A stretch of 64,000 nt of DNA from Blattamonas nauphoetae (taxonomy: Eukaryota > Preaxostyla > Oxymonadida): the NCBI GenBank assembly GCA_033064195.1, contig JARBJD010000024.1, forward strand, positions 397,504 to 461,503, in the 5' to 3' direction. How positions within the stretch are numbered: position 1 is the first letter of the stretch; each line of letters begins with the position of its first letter. The notes under the pieces were generated by a model. It worked only from the letters and a program-made list of their open reading frames with translations, searched no databases and was not told the origin of the DNA. Of this stretch, positions 44,901 to 53,323 are shown in pieces. The translations under genes were made by a program, and so were the position numbers.

Positions 44901-47140
44901 TACAGCACTGCCACTGGATCTTTCGAGTCGACAAGTGGAAAAAGGACATTTGTGAGCATAGTTAGCACCAAATCCAGTTGGATGATTGTTGAGAGGGGAA
45001 ATTCTGTGGTTTGGTCGGTCTTGCGGGGGAGCTCGGTCATGAGATCGGTGACGGTGTGAGAGGAGCCAAGGATGAAGCAGACGAGAGAGCTGGCTCTGTC
45101 GCCCTTTCTTGTGATCACAAAGTCTTCGTCAGTCTCCTCGTCGGTCATTGAACGGAACAATTGAGACATCAATTTCATTTTCTCGTCTTCATTCATCTCC
45201 TCCATCTTCTCATCTTCTCTCGCAAGTGAATTCATCTCGTCTATTTCCATAAATTCCTTTGTCGTGTATTCTCTCATCAATTCCCTCTTCACATCTTCTT
45301 TCGTCCGCTCCTTCTCACCTACTGCCTTCTGACTTCCCCAGATGCATCTCGTGCTCAGCGTCAAATACTCCGAGAAAGGTTCAATTGGATTGTCTCGTTC
45401 TTCCTTCGTTCGAAAGAACTGAGCTCCAAACTGGTTCGAAAATCCACTTCCTTTTGATGGTTTAGATCTGAGTGAACCAAAACTTTTTCCTCTTGATCGA
45501 GAAAGTGAATGACTGAGCGATCTTGGTCCATCACCAGATGCTCTTGAGTGACCGAATGAACCTTCCAACGGAACTGAGCCGTCCTCGTTGCGAATTCTGG
45601 CGAGGTCGAGTTCGCGTTGGAGTCGTTTTTTGACTTCATCAGCTTCGATTGAGAAGAGATTTCCGCGGATGAGTCTTGACAGCGTGGCGACGTGTACGAT
45701 TGAGAAAGGGTGAGAGTGTGACACGAGGTTGGTGAGGAGGTATTCGTTGATGGGAACACACACGAAAAGAGTGTTGTCGATATCATCCTGGTCGGAACTC
45801 CACACAATCTCTCCACTGGAATTGTTTTCTGCGTCGTCTTCCGATTTCGGCTTTTCTTTGGGTGTGTTGGGAGTGGGAGGGGGTTCGGTCTGATCAGGGG
45901 ATTTAAATGGGTCTTGGACAGATTGTGGAACTTGGACTGTTTGTTGTTGATCATATTTAGCTTTTTCTTCGAGGTTTGTAGCGGAGTCCGTACTGACGGA
46001 GAGATATTTCCCAGACAGGAGAGATCTCACTCGAAATGGGGTATTCCAACGAAGGCGGACATTTGCCTTGCTTAAATCAAATAAAAATGTGTTGTAGTCA
46101 GAAAAACGTCCTGATACAAGGTCCAGTTCCCACATTTCTGTAAGATCAACGAAGTCTTGAGTGATGGCGTTCATCACAATACCGCGTTCAAAAATACTGG
46201 TTTTGGAGAGCTGATGCTGTTCGTTCGGTATAGAATCGATTTTCACTGGCCTTGTTGGTAGGATACGGAAGAGCGGTTGAGGGGCCTCAGGGTGCGAAGT
46301 GGTCGAGTCTCTCGAATCCTGGTTTGATTTGTTCAGCAAATAGCTGTCGCATAATGGACTGAATCCAGAGAGGAACGTTGTGTGTTGGGTATCTCCGATT
46401 GAGATGATGCTTCCACTCACAAATTCTTGTTTGATTTGATCAGAACAAGAGCGACGTATGTCTTTGTTTGAGGTGTTATTCAAGTTGTATTCCGAGTATC
46501 TATCCCAGATTCCAAGACCAAATGTTGTAATAGTCCATTGTGAAGTCTTAGTTCCGGCGAGAGGCAACCATTGAGGTTTTGAGAGTGAGGATCCAAAAGT
46601 ATGGATTGTAGATGCATCATAGCTCACCAAGAGTCCAGTAGAGTTATCTATAACCACTACAGAATCGCCGTTTTCGATGGTATGTCCTTTCTTTTGAGAA
46701 ACGGAAGGTGAGAGAAACTCCAGTTCAGCTTTCCCTCTGATTTCATCTTTACGTCGAAAACTGGATGAAAAGTCTTGCAAAAAACTGAATATTTGACGAG
46801 TGAGCAGATTTCTGAGAACGAATTTGTCTCCATAATGGAGTCGACATCCAAAGAGATCGTCAGGCGTCTCCGTCAAATCAGAGGGGGTTGTATCTGTAGA
46901 AAACCTTGAGAGTCCGATAATCTCCCAGCAGTTTCGTCCAAAGTGACTCATAAATTGCAGATCGTTCTTGAATAGTTCCTCATCAAACAGAAAACTGGCA
47001 GGGCCGATTCTTTCAGAGAGGAGAACTGTTCTGTCGGAAATCTTTGAGCTGAGGATAACGATATCTCCAAAGCAGATTGCCATTCGATTTGGGTGTGTGA
47101 ATCGCCCACAACAGAGGACTTGGTTCGATCGTCCAAACAT
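35975..47140 (-). CDS. IP3-receptor-like intracellular calcium release channel
   Basis: A single exon of 3721 codons. The N-terminus carries MIR-type beta-trefoil repeats (for example RWNTPFRVRSLLSGKYLSVS near residue 370). A very long helical solenoid follows, as in RIH domains. Near residue 3290 begins a channel domain with about six membrane segments (VYITSIVVVIMSLILLIF, then LQFLLLTLVLVVLLLGLYAV). The pore loop reads APGGGSLHDW, where IP3 receptors have GGGIGD. After the last helix comes CLICGQ with H(x)4H in FQTHVEKEHDVHNYF, the C-terminal zinc-finger signature of IP3 receptors. It would release calcium from internal stores. It is longer than animal IP3 receptors (about 2700 residues). 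IP3 binding is not proven: the usual cluster of Arg and Lys was not traced. Confidence 0.9.
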   Translation of the reverse strand: MFGRSNQVLCCGRFTHPNRMAICFGDIVILSSKISDRTVLLSERIGPASFLFDEELFKNDLQFMSHFGRNCWEIIGLSRFSTDTTPSDLTETPDDLFGCRLHYGDKFVLRNLLTRQIFSFLQDFSSSFRRKDEIRGKAELEFLSPSVSQKKGHTIENGDSVVVIDNSTGLLVSYDASTIHTFGSSLSKPQWLPLAGTKTSQWTITTFGLGIWDRYSEYNLNNTSNKDIRRSCSDQIKQEFVSGSIISIGDTQHTTFLSGFSPLCDSYLLNKSNQDSRDSTTSHPEAPQPLFRILPTRPVKIDSIPNEQHQLSKTSIFERGIVMNAITQDFVDLTEMWELDLVSGRFSDYNTFLFDLSKANVRLRWNTPFRVRSLLSGKYLSVSTDSATNLEEKAKYDQQQTVQVPQSVQDPFKSPDQTEPPPTPNTPKEKPKSEDDAENNSSGEIVWSSDQDDIDNTLFVCVPINEYLLTNLVSHSHPFSIVHVATLSRLIRGNLFSIEADEVKKRLQRELDLARIRNEDGSVPLEGSFGHSRASGDGPRSLSHSLSRSRGKSFGSLRSKPSKGSGFSNQFGAQFFRTKEERDNPIEPFSEYLTLSTRCIWGSQKAVGEKERTKEDVKRELMREYTTKEFMEIDEMNSLAREDEKMEEMNEDEKMKLMSQLFRSMTDEETDEDFVITRKGDRASSLVCFILGSSHTVTDLMTELPRKTDQTTEFPLSTIIQLDLVLTMLTNVLFPLVDSKDPVAVLYMVSFIHTFNSLPSPRQDTEFDVVPLTNSQTLQNTIAQAGFLRSCLDILDHLSPSSRLAHAEHPQHLAAVNSLRNTCLFILSALCFKNEYCASIVKRRDLKWLFSTNFVNALVLFHTVFCSNARFTDTISEVYIKEAIAASTQQTENGAQLILNKSRCIVFLNSLCEFRPNQVVLLPLTKFLGVTTFQADFADLQILKTWKKDTGETGPLTILRKALQKEADTVGDEDSFLTQPKKLDEQTEDDDSGTQIRVFVFKSNQNKLAEILKKHRDGTSLFTQQDALLLDATPREDTDKTPTDTDSTPTHSILFESLEGYRGFTRPEFLKSVDSLNFPPSDDQKPFALTKDYVREKDYRTNETGEEFSLERDPEWWMHLALSLRMFTVLTHQARKESVIAARALFPHVTLFAMVFTPEIPGHVRIEAFRLLRVLFLTPHAESITESLKQAGPPVDEKLTKSEKRILRTKKSLFRAIRAVSLIINALLIAQSNSSRKASQNETPDQSHQNQGLASQNGMTDERKKVKALNPNMRFLGQLTLAQQFRFLNQIVLCLHCCLSTQGNNSSESDFFTEPYFREATSVEEYFILRNGKRVQIDEAEAKRIKEKATQMRATERGPVETIVSRPLSGLKQTLSYLVSSPFRLREPLVIIQHYEWYDEVETVLTKRGELKSPLPPAVVRVLCREIKTSARRIREMMKKREAQKTIKTHWHDFLKLKPEETKKKARIGDNSDLIALLDRNLNQPIEPNVKTELASWKPVLEPDDTGIRERLEWAEVKMRSLLLSDHVAEGHLQGLLNFIESLVIHGSASELFDVYERKDAKFAHLIESSSHSHTPTPSPLQHQRSQTFSFHGPQHSAEKFESVSGISITSHHPLDDLLDHRTPPDPVLIKLAECSKQTPPSLQSVQIRPTLVSLVQQLDLVQFLSLATHHPHSKIDDRCRFYRLLLLILNGESLADAEHPASMSRIAAAILLDRLFISLRSNEELIQTSSTVLASALLVRLLRVQAVSAVVTPKQVKMVCLRLGEKLEKEEQNNLIRILVLACGMPSHPLRTNQSTIIKSGVPNIHRILFPPKETKETSGHTSELNELREQENYMWDAAAEFKRIDDTDNCGDDLVLHIVRCLYGIRGETTLPPTEPWHVGEKVLASLCFYHRSTVDRASTELEGQSDLAIRLSSVELLTSLSFGLSPESRFYVNTYLPFPSLVRAISPELRVVLPVSVVKIFHKAIMHGHLAFPLSNLTSSLEAASLHSLTNTLLASYTHSLSALALLSSSKVLEDDPKMKNLRLYQQVDLNHKSLIESIVDTINPNRPGMESPPLNPLIHPMEPQSPNPAIDSMKHQEPDPASPTLNSIATPKAAEISLLFSVRVCGQYLFYLLSECYQPTTQFLLTALRSQLRLTLSIDELKTYLKSSLNTANDTNPTKITLPVLTGSDKKLLTKFQVLNEWDVGFHQVLHRHSPQNKPEIESWLARPVQNEYPLTFSRFMFLFRKDIVFKDVHKGKTELNLLEKRPDPFELMYPTSQDTIKSPIYVFHKSEESFPSRLALALIERLFVPLQTLSTLIVLASDMFVTYDANTNINIPDFLFQIAKTAEPQHTDTSQPTDTNKPKNSSSVIREALFDSESGFSPEAASNPLNSVQNSLNQLKDWPIVLGYNASLFRGMSVLPHTRLAERPPSQSFPRALVRSIRVLLISPFVCLDTTTTSKFYTAISNLRNIRPTITLRPGQTYETFVHHFNQFEENVDLKKTSLCPSYLQDLPIIQNKDRNEKIQNLSTFCTAVGHINSFIRKSHHEKSSKLITLLNSEEEANPPTPTPPTQDTPKPADDQLQVRSDVSQLQSVDAKFFVVHQRSEVRTITDMFPKLGMASVELPFLVNMAVWQQRKAIEKDWREKLGQKSNTLTLTINTVERVLSKDIGDALTQLFHGWAKLQTEFNHETTEFEKSLHRTIPWKPCRDNNRIVCVVLNTYCHVYWSTGSNHLRLHLSRNGLLRQALIHAASTSLDVAAAALQTVSSIVLPPSLHKAELLSTVLRKKASDYPKYEVLPEVETEITLICLSLIVALMERQEWLFLPRFCEQLNELAAEISDPFVFATKIKWKKENNSFHTNTVLKAYIESALSLISHLTSSHNNIAQCVFGGLYTDTPSTRTRSEDDTGDSASVKCAIRLFSAKLRLIHLKYKKYLQLGTSDEQTRVDRKLTTEMKLTTLKASVAAQILQDEMIHPFFPSPEQHFDVIGSIIRLLSSLVPNVRVAHWALNVDVEHVNLLLTTLTNLISGPCLANQQRAIDSGIVSLLSTLLSLKPMIIIDCETNDDQRKINQECLKLDKNILNVCFALIEGPKRIQICELLLNAEIQSLLRKKVRKYEQFWDTWTEEHKPLFMSSEAELEWNVKVSTVRDTELRLMCLDAHLHEVESDAKSGNERLKVYDSLDHRMILEEMGKVEVVRTYASLDDDGERAIGKLVREELESKKNETRATIQESEEEHELMELVFFPIDEHVTTLPSSAHKSISQDCWKVPDPVGRMERFQTLSIGTHKGEKVNQKYDNNSFVQFILNNFVHQSVYITSIVVVIMSLILLIFKDFLTNPLGMEIVLLILIIVQFVLCAYKLIHAIILGNSTTTQKKAASYRIDQLRKNRNWKPKRVGIGTMVRHWLWALNWSIVSAVICLVFSGFAIWKPNFIAFLVIVLIQDIPIMETIITALSLNLQFLLLTLVLVVLLLGLYAVFLSFVYMNRVVIDGVNICDTLAGCFHMIVWSAPGGGSLHDWMTMTNVWDVVISLTFFVIVASVTINLFLAVINDSVGDKQAHMAEVSSRQLNECLICGQGRTDLEMAGIDFQTHVEKEHDVHNYFAFLMTLLANGENPQREVFVTGTEALILCHLRYETQSLTPSYFPMDESFYQNKRNSGDIFEDSEERREVGLSVGERKRDLEMERKKKEAMTALSATRVVKERLAKMNIQLEEIQKRMESMDGHKSGVIIRPITMIRQI

Positions 47141-47439
47141 TAAAGATTAATCAACCCGAAGAACAACGGTTCCATCATCTCGTCCCGAAACGATCCAAAG
47201 AGTTGTGAGTATGTCCTATTTTCGAAATGGTGATTGGAACGAGCGAATGGCTAACACTATCACTTCACTTTTTGTTTTTCTTTGTTCATTCAACCATTTT
47301 CTCGAACATTTCATCAAGTTTGTCACGCCAACAGATGAGGACTACTATTTCCCTCATAAAACAGACAAAGTTAGGGGTATTTTGAAGTGATACTCACAAT
47401 AGTGAACTTGTGCTGTCGTAAAACAAGAAGTGAAAACAG
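47141..47439. other. Short intergenic region
   Basis: About 300 bp between the 5' end of the channel gene and the 3' end of the next minus-strand gene. No feature recognised; it must hold the promoter of the channel gene. Confidence 0.4.
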
Positions 47440-48513
47440 TTAGTGCTCGTTTTCGGAAAGAAAGGGAATATTTCCACCTAAAACGTGTATCAGCAGTGGT
47501 CCAAGGGAGGCATAACTGTTATTGAAGATGATCCTGTCGCAGCACCGAATGTGGAGTTCAAATTCGTCATGAAGGCCTTCTGCGCATAGTTTGACAAGAA
47601 TCAGCTGCCCTCGCTTCTTAACGGCTGGATCTTCCTCCAGACATGTCCTGACACCAGCCCACACCTTCCAAAGGGGAGAGCCAATCGAACTCTCCGTTTC
47701 GAAGAAATGAAGGAAGTCGGTGAGCAGCAGAGAAAACGAAGACGACAGCACGAATTGAGTCATCTCTTCCAGAAAGAACGAGTTTTCCCAAATTGTATTC
47801 AAGAAAGACCAGAAAATACGAGAATCTTTACAATGCATGATTCGGCGTCGATTGATGCAGATGAACTCCAAAAACGGTCCGATGGGACGGAGAAACTTAT
47901 CGAACAAGGTGTTTTGGAATGTTTCCATCGAAATTTGTCGGAATTTGCAGATTTCTCGAGCTTCAATTGGAGAAGTACAGTCCACGACCTGATCCACGAT
48001 AGCGAAGAGGATCAATTCAGGTTCGGCTAATAGATGCATTTCCTGCTCATAGAATGTTTGTGGGAGGCGAGTAAAGAATCCGTTCTCGATGAATTTGTAC
48101 TGGATTGATGAATGCTGGAAAGATATTGATCGTCTCAGAAGTGTCAATGTCAGCCTGACAAGCTTCTTGTCGGATGATGTGAGGAGTGGAATAACTGACT
48201 CGATGAAACCAGAACAAGAACCGTCTGGTTTGGGAACAAGATCGAAGAGAATCTGTTTTCCATTGAATTGACTGCCCCTTCGAGGCGTGAGCCAGTCCAG
48301 GATCTCGTATGCTTGACTGGCAGCGTTTTCATCGAGATTGTTTCCTTCTTTCACAAATGCAACAAGTGACAGGAACGACGGTGTTGCTTGTTTGAGTGTA
48401 TTGAGATGGTAAAATGGAGTTTGCAGAAATATGGGAGTGACATCACGGTGTGCATCGCGGTTGAATGGCCAAAGGGAACGAACTTTGCCAAAGAAACTTG
48501 AGAAGGATGCCAT
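47440..48513 (-). CDS. ARM/HEAT-like family protein
   Basis: 357 residues from the first in-frame ATG (48513), MASFSSFFGKVRSLWPF; no intron. Similar along most of its length to the protein at 10488-11366, including the LRPIGPFLEFICINRRRI block and the C-terminal EGLHDEFELHIRCCDRIIF. Secondary structure looks all-helical. The family seems to be multi-copy in this genome. No known domain motif; function unknown. Confidence 0.75.
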   Translation of the reverse strand: MASFSSFFGKVRSLWPFNRDAHRDVTPIFLQTPFYHLNTLKQATPSFLSLVAFVKEGNNLDENAASQAYEILDWLTPRRGSQFNGKQILFDLVPKPDGSCSGFIESVIPLLTSSDKKLVRLTLTLLRRSISFQHSSIQYKFIENGFFTRLPQTFYEQEMHLLAEPELILFAIVDQVVDCTSPIEAREICKFRQISMETFQNTLFDKFLRPIGPFLEFICINRRRIMHCKDSRIFWSFLNTIWENSFFLEEMTQFVLSSSFSLLLTDFLHFFETESSIGSPLWKVWAGVRTCLEEDPAVKKRGQLILVKLCAEGLHDEFELHIRCCDRIIFNNSYASLGPLLIHVLGGNIPFLSENEH

Positions 48514-48767
48514 TGAAAAAGTTGTGAGATGGCGTCGATCCGATCCATCCCACAAGACAGCTCTTCCATTCTTAATCGAATTGTTTGATCACTTTCATGG
48601 TTTCAATCGCATTTTCAGCTAAACAAACATGGTATGATTTCCAAAATAAGTACAGACATGGTCAGATTGATTGTCTATAAAGGGATTGATTCAACTCATG
48701 GCTCACCCTACCTGGTACCGATAACATGGTTCGTCTTGTCGTTTCCAGTTGCGTCCGTCAACATTGA

Positions 48768-50709
48768 TCATATTTTTCTCTTCCATATCGACTCTCTCAC
48801 GGTAACCTTCAGAGTTTCTCCCTTCTGGATGTCGTAAGAATTGAGAGTTCGACCGTTTTCAAGTTGCATTCCGGCGTGGAAGAGTCGTATTTGCTCTGCA
48901 GGGATTCTATCCACATTGTGTACCTTCTCTGTTACATCTGCAATCGTGTCATGCTCAAAATCCACATCAAGAGGAAATGCTGTACCCATCAAAGTTCGAG
49001 CAAGAACAAAAGGTCCGTCTCTTTCCATCTCAATGGTGATGACCGAACCAGCGTGTATCCCGTTCTCGATCATCGTCTGACGAAGATCTATCAATCGCCC
49101 GTCTTCTCCGTGGAGAGTGCAGTGATCAATGAGATGATGTCGGCAATTGAAACTGTTGGTAATGAAAGCTCTCGTGTTCATTCGGTGGTGTGTCTCTTTG
49201 TATTCCATGACATAGAAGCAACTCGATGGACGAACGAAAAACGAGATTCTCTCCGATGTGCTTCGTGGAAAAAGCGTGATATTTGATCGAATCGTTACTC
49301 CTGCCTCCTCCAGTGTGGAACACCGGTCAAGCAAATGTCCATCAGCTGCCATCAAAAGTGAGATTTCTCGTCCTGGTTTCTGGCGGACAAGACCAATGAA
49401 AGACTCGACTGACATTTGCGGATGGAATGGAACACTTTGGTAGTCACAACGTTGCAATGCTCCCAACGAACCTTCGAAAATCGTAACGAAGACGTTCTCG
49501 GAAGTGAGGGCTGGGGAAAAGAAGCTCTGTGAGAGTTGGTCTTGCTGCTGTTGGATGATCGCTTCGTTGAATGTGTTGATCTCTTCTTGTGTCGTCAGAA
49601 GAGAGCGGAGAAGACGGCGTTGTCGGATTGAGGAGAATGTCGTTCGATCTGTGGGTGTCTGTGATGTCAAAAGAAACAATGAAGAGTGGCGAACATGGAG
49701 GACACAAACAATTCGCAGGCATTCTGACAACAATTGCTTCAAGGCGGGCGTCATCCGGGATTTCGCTGATTCGTTCAGACCCTCCACAAATCCCTCCAGG
49801 TCGAAGCTGATCATTCTTGTTCGCAATGTCGTGCTCGACAGACCCTTGAACGGATTCACTCCAACCACACTTTCCATCACAATCACTCCAAACGACCAAA
49901 CATCTGATCGACTTGTGGCGACTGTTGTGTCTACAGCGTCTGGTCCTCCAACAAGCTCCGGTGCGAGATACGCACATCTCCCCCTCTCGATGTCATGTGG
50001 ATTCGTCGGCGAGGGATGCGTAAAGAAGAAGTCACCTGAAATGACATTTCATTGTTTCAATCAAAATCACAAAAAAACCGACCTAGAACACCACAGTTGC
50101 TTCGTCCAATCAGGATGTTCCCAGGATGAAGAGCCCCATATCCCTGGTTCTTTGATTCCAGGAACGACAGGCCGTTCACAATTCCAGACAAAACACTGCA
50201 AATCGCCTGACAAATTACAATACAAGAGAAATCAAAAAAATGAGATTCCACAGTGATAAACAACAGAATGTGACGAACAACAAGAAGATGAGCAGACAGC
50301 CAGGCCTGGGCGAGGATGGGTCGGTGTTTCTTCCAAGAATGTCGACAGGTTTCCTCCAAGTCGCTCCATCCCGACAAAATGATAATTCTTGTCAACACTC
50401 ATCGGGAAGTGTCGAACAAGGTTGAAATGTTGGAATTTGTTGTGCAGGACAGATTGGCTTTGAAACTCGTCTGGATCTCCATTCGGGGATTTGGGGACAA
50501 TCTTCACAGCATGGCTATTTAGAAGACCAGTCTTTCGCATTTCGAAAACACTTCCAACAGACCCTGTCTTAATCAGAACTCGTGAGTGTGGATCATCTTT
50601 TAAACGAGAACAGAGCAATGAGAATGCAATGAACGCTCGTACAATTGGAAGGAGTCACTTCTGTGTCTGTTTCAGGTTGAGATGGCTGTGAGGCCTCTAA
50701 TTTTGGCAT
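48768..50709 (-). CDS. Pseudokinase fused to three ubiquitin-like modules
   Basis: Exons 50709-50643, 50596-50298, 50206-50083, 50035-49710 and 49658-48768 total 1707 nt (568 residues). The kinase part (about residues 20-285) has a Gly loop (GSVGSVFEM) and an ATP lysine (HAVKIV), but the HRD loop reads LHPGNIL, with Pro for the catalytic Asp, and DFG reads DFF; YLAPELV and DVWSFGV are normal. The C-terminal module (about 488-560) is plainly ubiquitin-like: IPAEQIRLFHAGMQLENGRT then LNSYDIQKGETLKV. Two more modules (about 328-403 and 409-482) share the pattern (GHLLDRCSTLEEAG; DGRLIDLRQTMIENG). The first intron (46 nt) supplies MPKLEASQPSQ. A scaffold role in ubiquitin or stress signalling is conceivable but is inference. 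Confidence 0.85.
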
Positions 50710-50932
50710 CTGACCTTGAGGTTTACAGCGATCTTTGTCACAATTAAGTGAATTCTGAGTCTTCATCTCTTCCTTCTACTAATCCGGACGGAGACCGAGG
50801 AAAATCGGACTCTGTGGAAATGTGGAATCTGAAAACATGAAGATATTTCTGAGAGATCGAGTCAACTAGTGTTATTCATCATCATTTCGTTAACACGACG
50901 CACAGAGGCTCACAAGTGTGTTGATCATAATT
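50678..50932. repeat. 255-bp direct repeat, copy 1
   Basis: About 85-90% identical to 53324-53577 in the same orientation. This copy spans the first 32 coding bases of the pseudokinase gene, the whole intergenic spacer, and the stop codon of the coiled-coil gene. It is probably the original, because it makes sense in place. Confidence 0.85.
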
Positions 50933-52526
50933 TATATTGCCGTTTCTCTTCAGCTTCCGCAATCAATCTTCGTTCTTCTTCACGTTTCATCTCTTCTCGC
51001 CGCAACTGGAGAGATTCCAGAACACTTCGCTTTTCTTCTTCAAATCGCTGTTGTTCTTCCTTCCTTCTCCTCTCTTCCTCTTTTCTGGCTTCCTCCATTC
51101 GTTGTGATTCCTTCCTTCTTTCTTCTTCAGCAAATTTCCTTTCTTCTTCGAGTTTCCGCTTGGCTTCCTCAATTTCTTTCTGTTGTGATTCCAGCTTTCT
51201 TTGTTGCTCTTCTTCAGCTTTTCTAAAGTTGGCCTCGATTCTCTGTTTTACCTCTTCTATCGCCTTCATTTCTTCTTCGAGTATCCGCTTGGCTTCTTCA
51301 ATCTTTTTCTGTTGCTCTCTCCTTATTCGTTCTCTCTCCTTTCGCTTCTCCTCTTCCTGTTGATGACGTTTGGCTTCCTCCAAGAACTCTTCCTGCTCTC
51401 GTCGCTGTCTCTCCTCGTTGATGCGTATCAAATGCTCCATCTCAAGAGCGCGTTTCCTCTCTTCTTCTTCTTCTTCTTCATCATCGTGCTTCTTCTTCTC
51501 CTGTTCCCCTGGCTGTCTGTGCATGGCTTCTTGAAGTGTGGGGATGTTGTGTCGTGGCTTGAGGGGAGGGGTGTCGGTTGGAACGTAAGAGGCATAGCGG
51601 GCATGGGCCTCATTCAGGCTGGGTACATCGGAGGATGGAAAAAAAGATGTCTGGGTCTGTTTGAGTGTGGAAGGCGGGTGGGAGACTGCCTTTCCGGCGA
51701 GGGACGGATCGAGGGAGGGCAGTGATGAGGTGCTCGATGTGGGGAGTTTGGGAGAGTCGGGGAGATGTCTTCCGGGAGTAAGTTTGGCGATGGATGGTGG
51801 GGACTGAAGACCGACGTGAGATGAGCGTGTTGGGGTCGGTTTAAAACTTGGAATGTTCGAAGCAATTGCACTGAGCTGTTGCTTCGTAGTTCCAGTCGGG
51901 TGGAACGACGGAATTTTGGGTATTGAAAGTGTGTTCGTCGGGGTGAACGTTGGAATTGTAGGTTGTTGTGAATCTGTATTGGATGATCCTTGGTGCCTTG
52001 CCGTTGTTTCCAGTGTGGAATCCGCACTCGAAGGAAGAGTGAGGACGAGATCTCGATTTGTAATTTCCATTTTGATTCCTGTGAGATTTGGTTGAGAGGC
52101 AAGATTAATTAGATGTTTTACCTGTTCCGTAGAGAGTGGTTCCGTGCTGTTCCCCTCGCCTCTTCGGAGCGGGGGATCGTTTGATGGTGTTCTTGTTGGG
52201 CTGTTTTTCTTTCTGGTTGGACGTCGTTCTTGTGATCGACTCCTTCTCGAATCAGATGAATCAGGGCTGGTTTCTCGATTTGGTCGTTGGTTTGGAGATA
52301 TATCGGTTTTTGTCGGTTTAAATGGTGTGGGTTGTTGATTTTGCATGACTTGAGCTAGATTAGTGTTCGAAACACGATTTACCTCGAGTTGACGAGCAGG
52401 ATTTCGGAGATTGTCTATGAATGGTGGGGATGAGGGATTCATTGCGAGAACATCAGGCGGTGTTGCTGAAAATGGATCGCTTTGAAGATTTGTCGAAGGA
52501 ACACGTTGATGAAGGGGAGGATTCAT
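50925..52526 (-). CDS. Proline/serine-rich protein with long C-terminal coiled coil
   Basis: 533 residues from ATG 52526 (MNPPLHQRVPSTNLQ); a TTCTAG acceptor-like site just upstream leaves an additional exon possible. Residues 1-320 are Pro, Ser and Thr rich with repeated IPSFHPT, IPSFKPT and IPTFTPT motifs. From about residue 340 to the end the chain is a charged coiled coil with repeats such as EEAKRKLEEE and EEAKRILEEE. An acidic run of seven Glu precedes it. Such an architecture suits a cytoskeletal or scaffold protein. No specific family recognised. Confidence 0.75.
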   Translation of the reverse strand: MNPPLHQRVPSTNLQSDPFSATPPDVLAMNPSSPPFIDNLRNPARQLEVNRVSNTNLAQVMQNQQPTPFKPTKTDISPNQRPNRETSPDSSDSRRSRSQERRPTRKKNSPTRTPSNDPPLRRGEGNSTEPLSTEQVKHLINLASQPNLTGIKMEITNRDLVLTLPSSADSTLETTARHQGSSNTDSQQPTIPTFTPTNTLSIPKIPSFHPTGTTKQQLSAIASNIPSFKPTPTRSSHVGLQSPPSIAKLTPGRHLPDSPKLPTSSTSSLPSLDPSLAGKAVSHPPSTLKQTQTSFFPSSDVPSLNEAHARYASYVPTDTPPLKPRHNIPTLQEAMHRQPGEQEKKKHDDEEEEEEERKRALEMEHLIRINEERQRREQEEFLEEAKRHQQEEEKRKERERIRREQQKKIEEAKRILEEEMKAIEEVKQRIEANFRKAEEEQQRKLESQQKEIEEAKRKLEEERKFAEEERRKESQRMEEARKEEERRRKEEQQRFEEEKRSVLESLQLRREEMKREEERRLIAEAEEKRQYKL

Positions 52527-52905
52527 GACTAGAAGATCAAATATGATAAAAAGGGCAAAAAACATTGGGAAGGAGGAATTGAGGAACCGGCATTACCATA
52601 TGCGAATGGATCTCCGTAGGATTGGTGGAACAACGCAATTGCGGGAGAAGGGGAAGGCTAAAGACAAAATGCTGATAAATACGAGATTGCAAACATCTGT
52701 TGATGGGAAAGGTGAAGTGTTGAATGGCATCCTTTCATTCAAGTGTCTGTGCAGAGGAAGGGGAGATGATTGTTGAGAATGTCTCATTAAGAAAGGAATT
52801 GGAAAAAACATACCCTCCAAATGATTGAGGGTGTACAGGAGGTTTGTCAGGAATGAAGAGGGGGAAGGATGTCATGAAATAATCTACATAAATTTGATCA
52901 ACATA

Positions 52906-53260
52906 CAGGGTGGCCCAGAAGTAGTCTAACCGTATGGGTCGATCACTTTTCTTCGATCTTGCGCAATTGACCCCAATCGTCTTTCTCTTCTTTCCTATGC
53001 TTCAAAATTTCCCTTCTTTTCATTTCACAAGTGCTTCCTCGACTGTAGTCTCGATGGATCTCATGAAACGGGACTGACTCCGTTTTTTGAACACTCCTTT
53101 CTTGAGCGGACAAGGATTGTTGATCAACGAAACAGTGGTGAAAAGAAAAGAAGTGAAATTAAGAAGCATTGTAGTGAGGAGAAAGACGATTGGTGTCAAC
53201 GGAATTTGTTCGACGAGAAGTGATCGACCCATAGGGTTAGACTACTTCTGGGCCACCCTG
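52906..53260. mobile_element. 355-bp mariner-like MITE (foldback)
   Basis: Left end CAGGGTGGCCCAGAAGTAGT, right end its inverse GGGCCACCCTG, with TA on both sides (52904-52905 and 53261-53262). The inverted repeats reach far inward (about 150 bp, with increasing mismatches), so nearly the whole element could fold into a hairpin. There is no transposase. The tip resembles mariner-type ends, so a mariner helper elsewhere in the genome is likely. Confidence 0.9.
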
Positions 53261-53323
53261 TATACTTTCGTTCATCAGAAGGACCGATTCAATGTTTAAG
53301 AACTATTTCTGATACATATCGAG

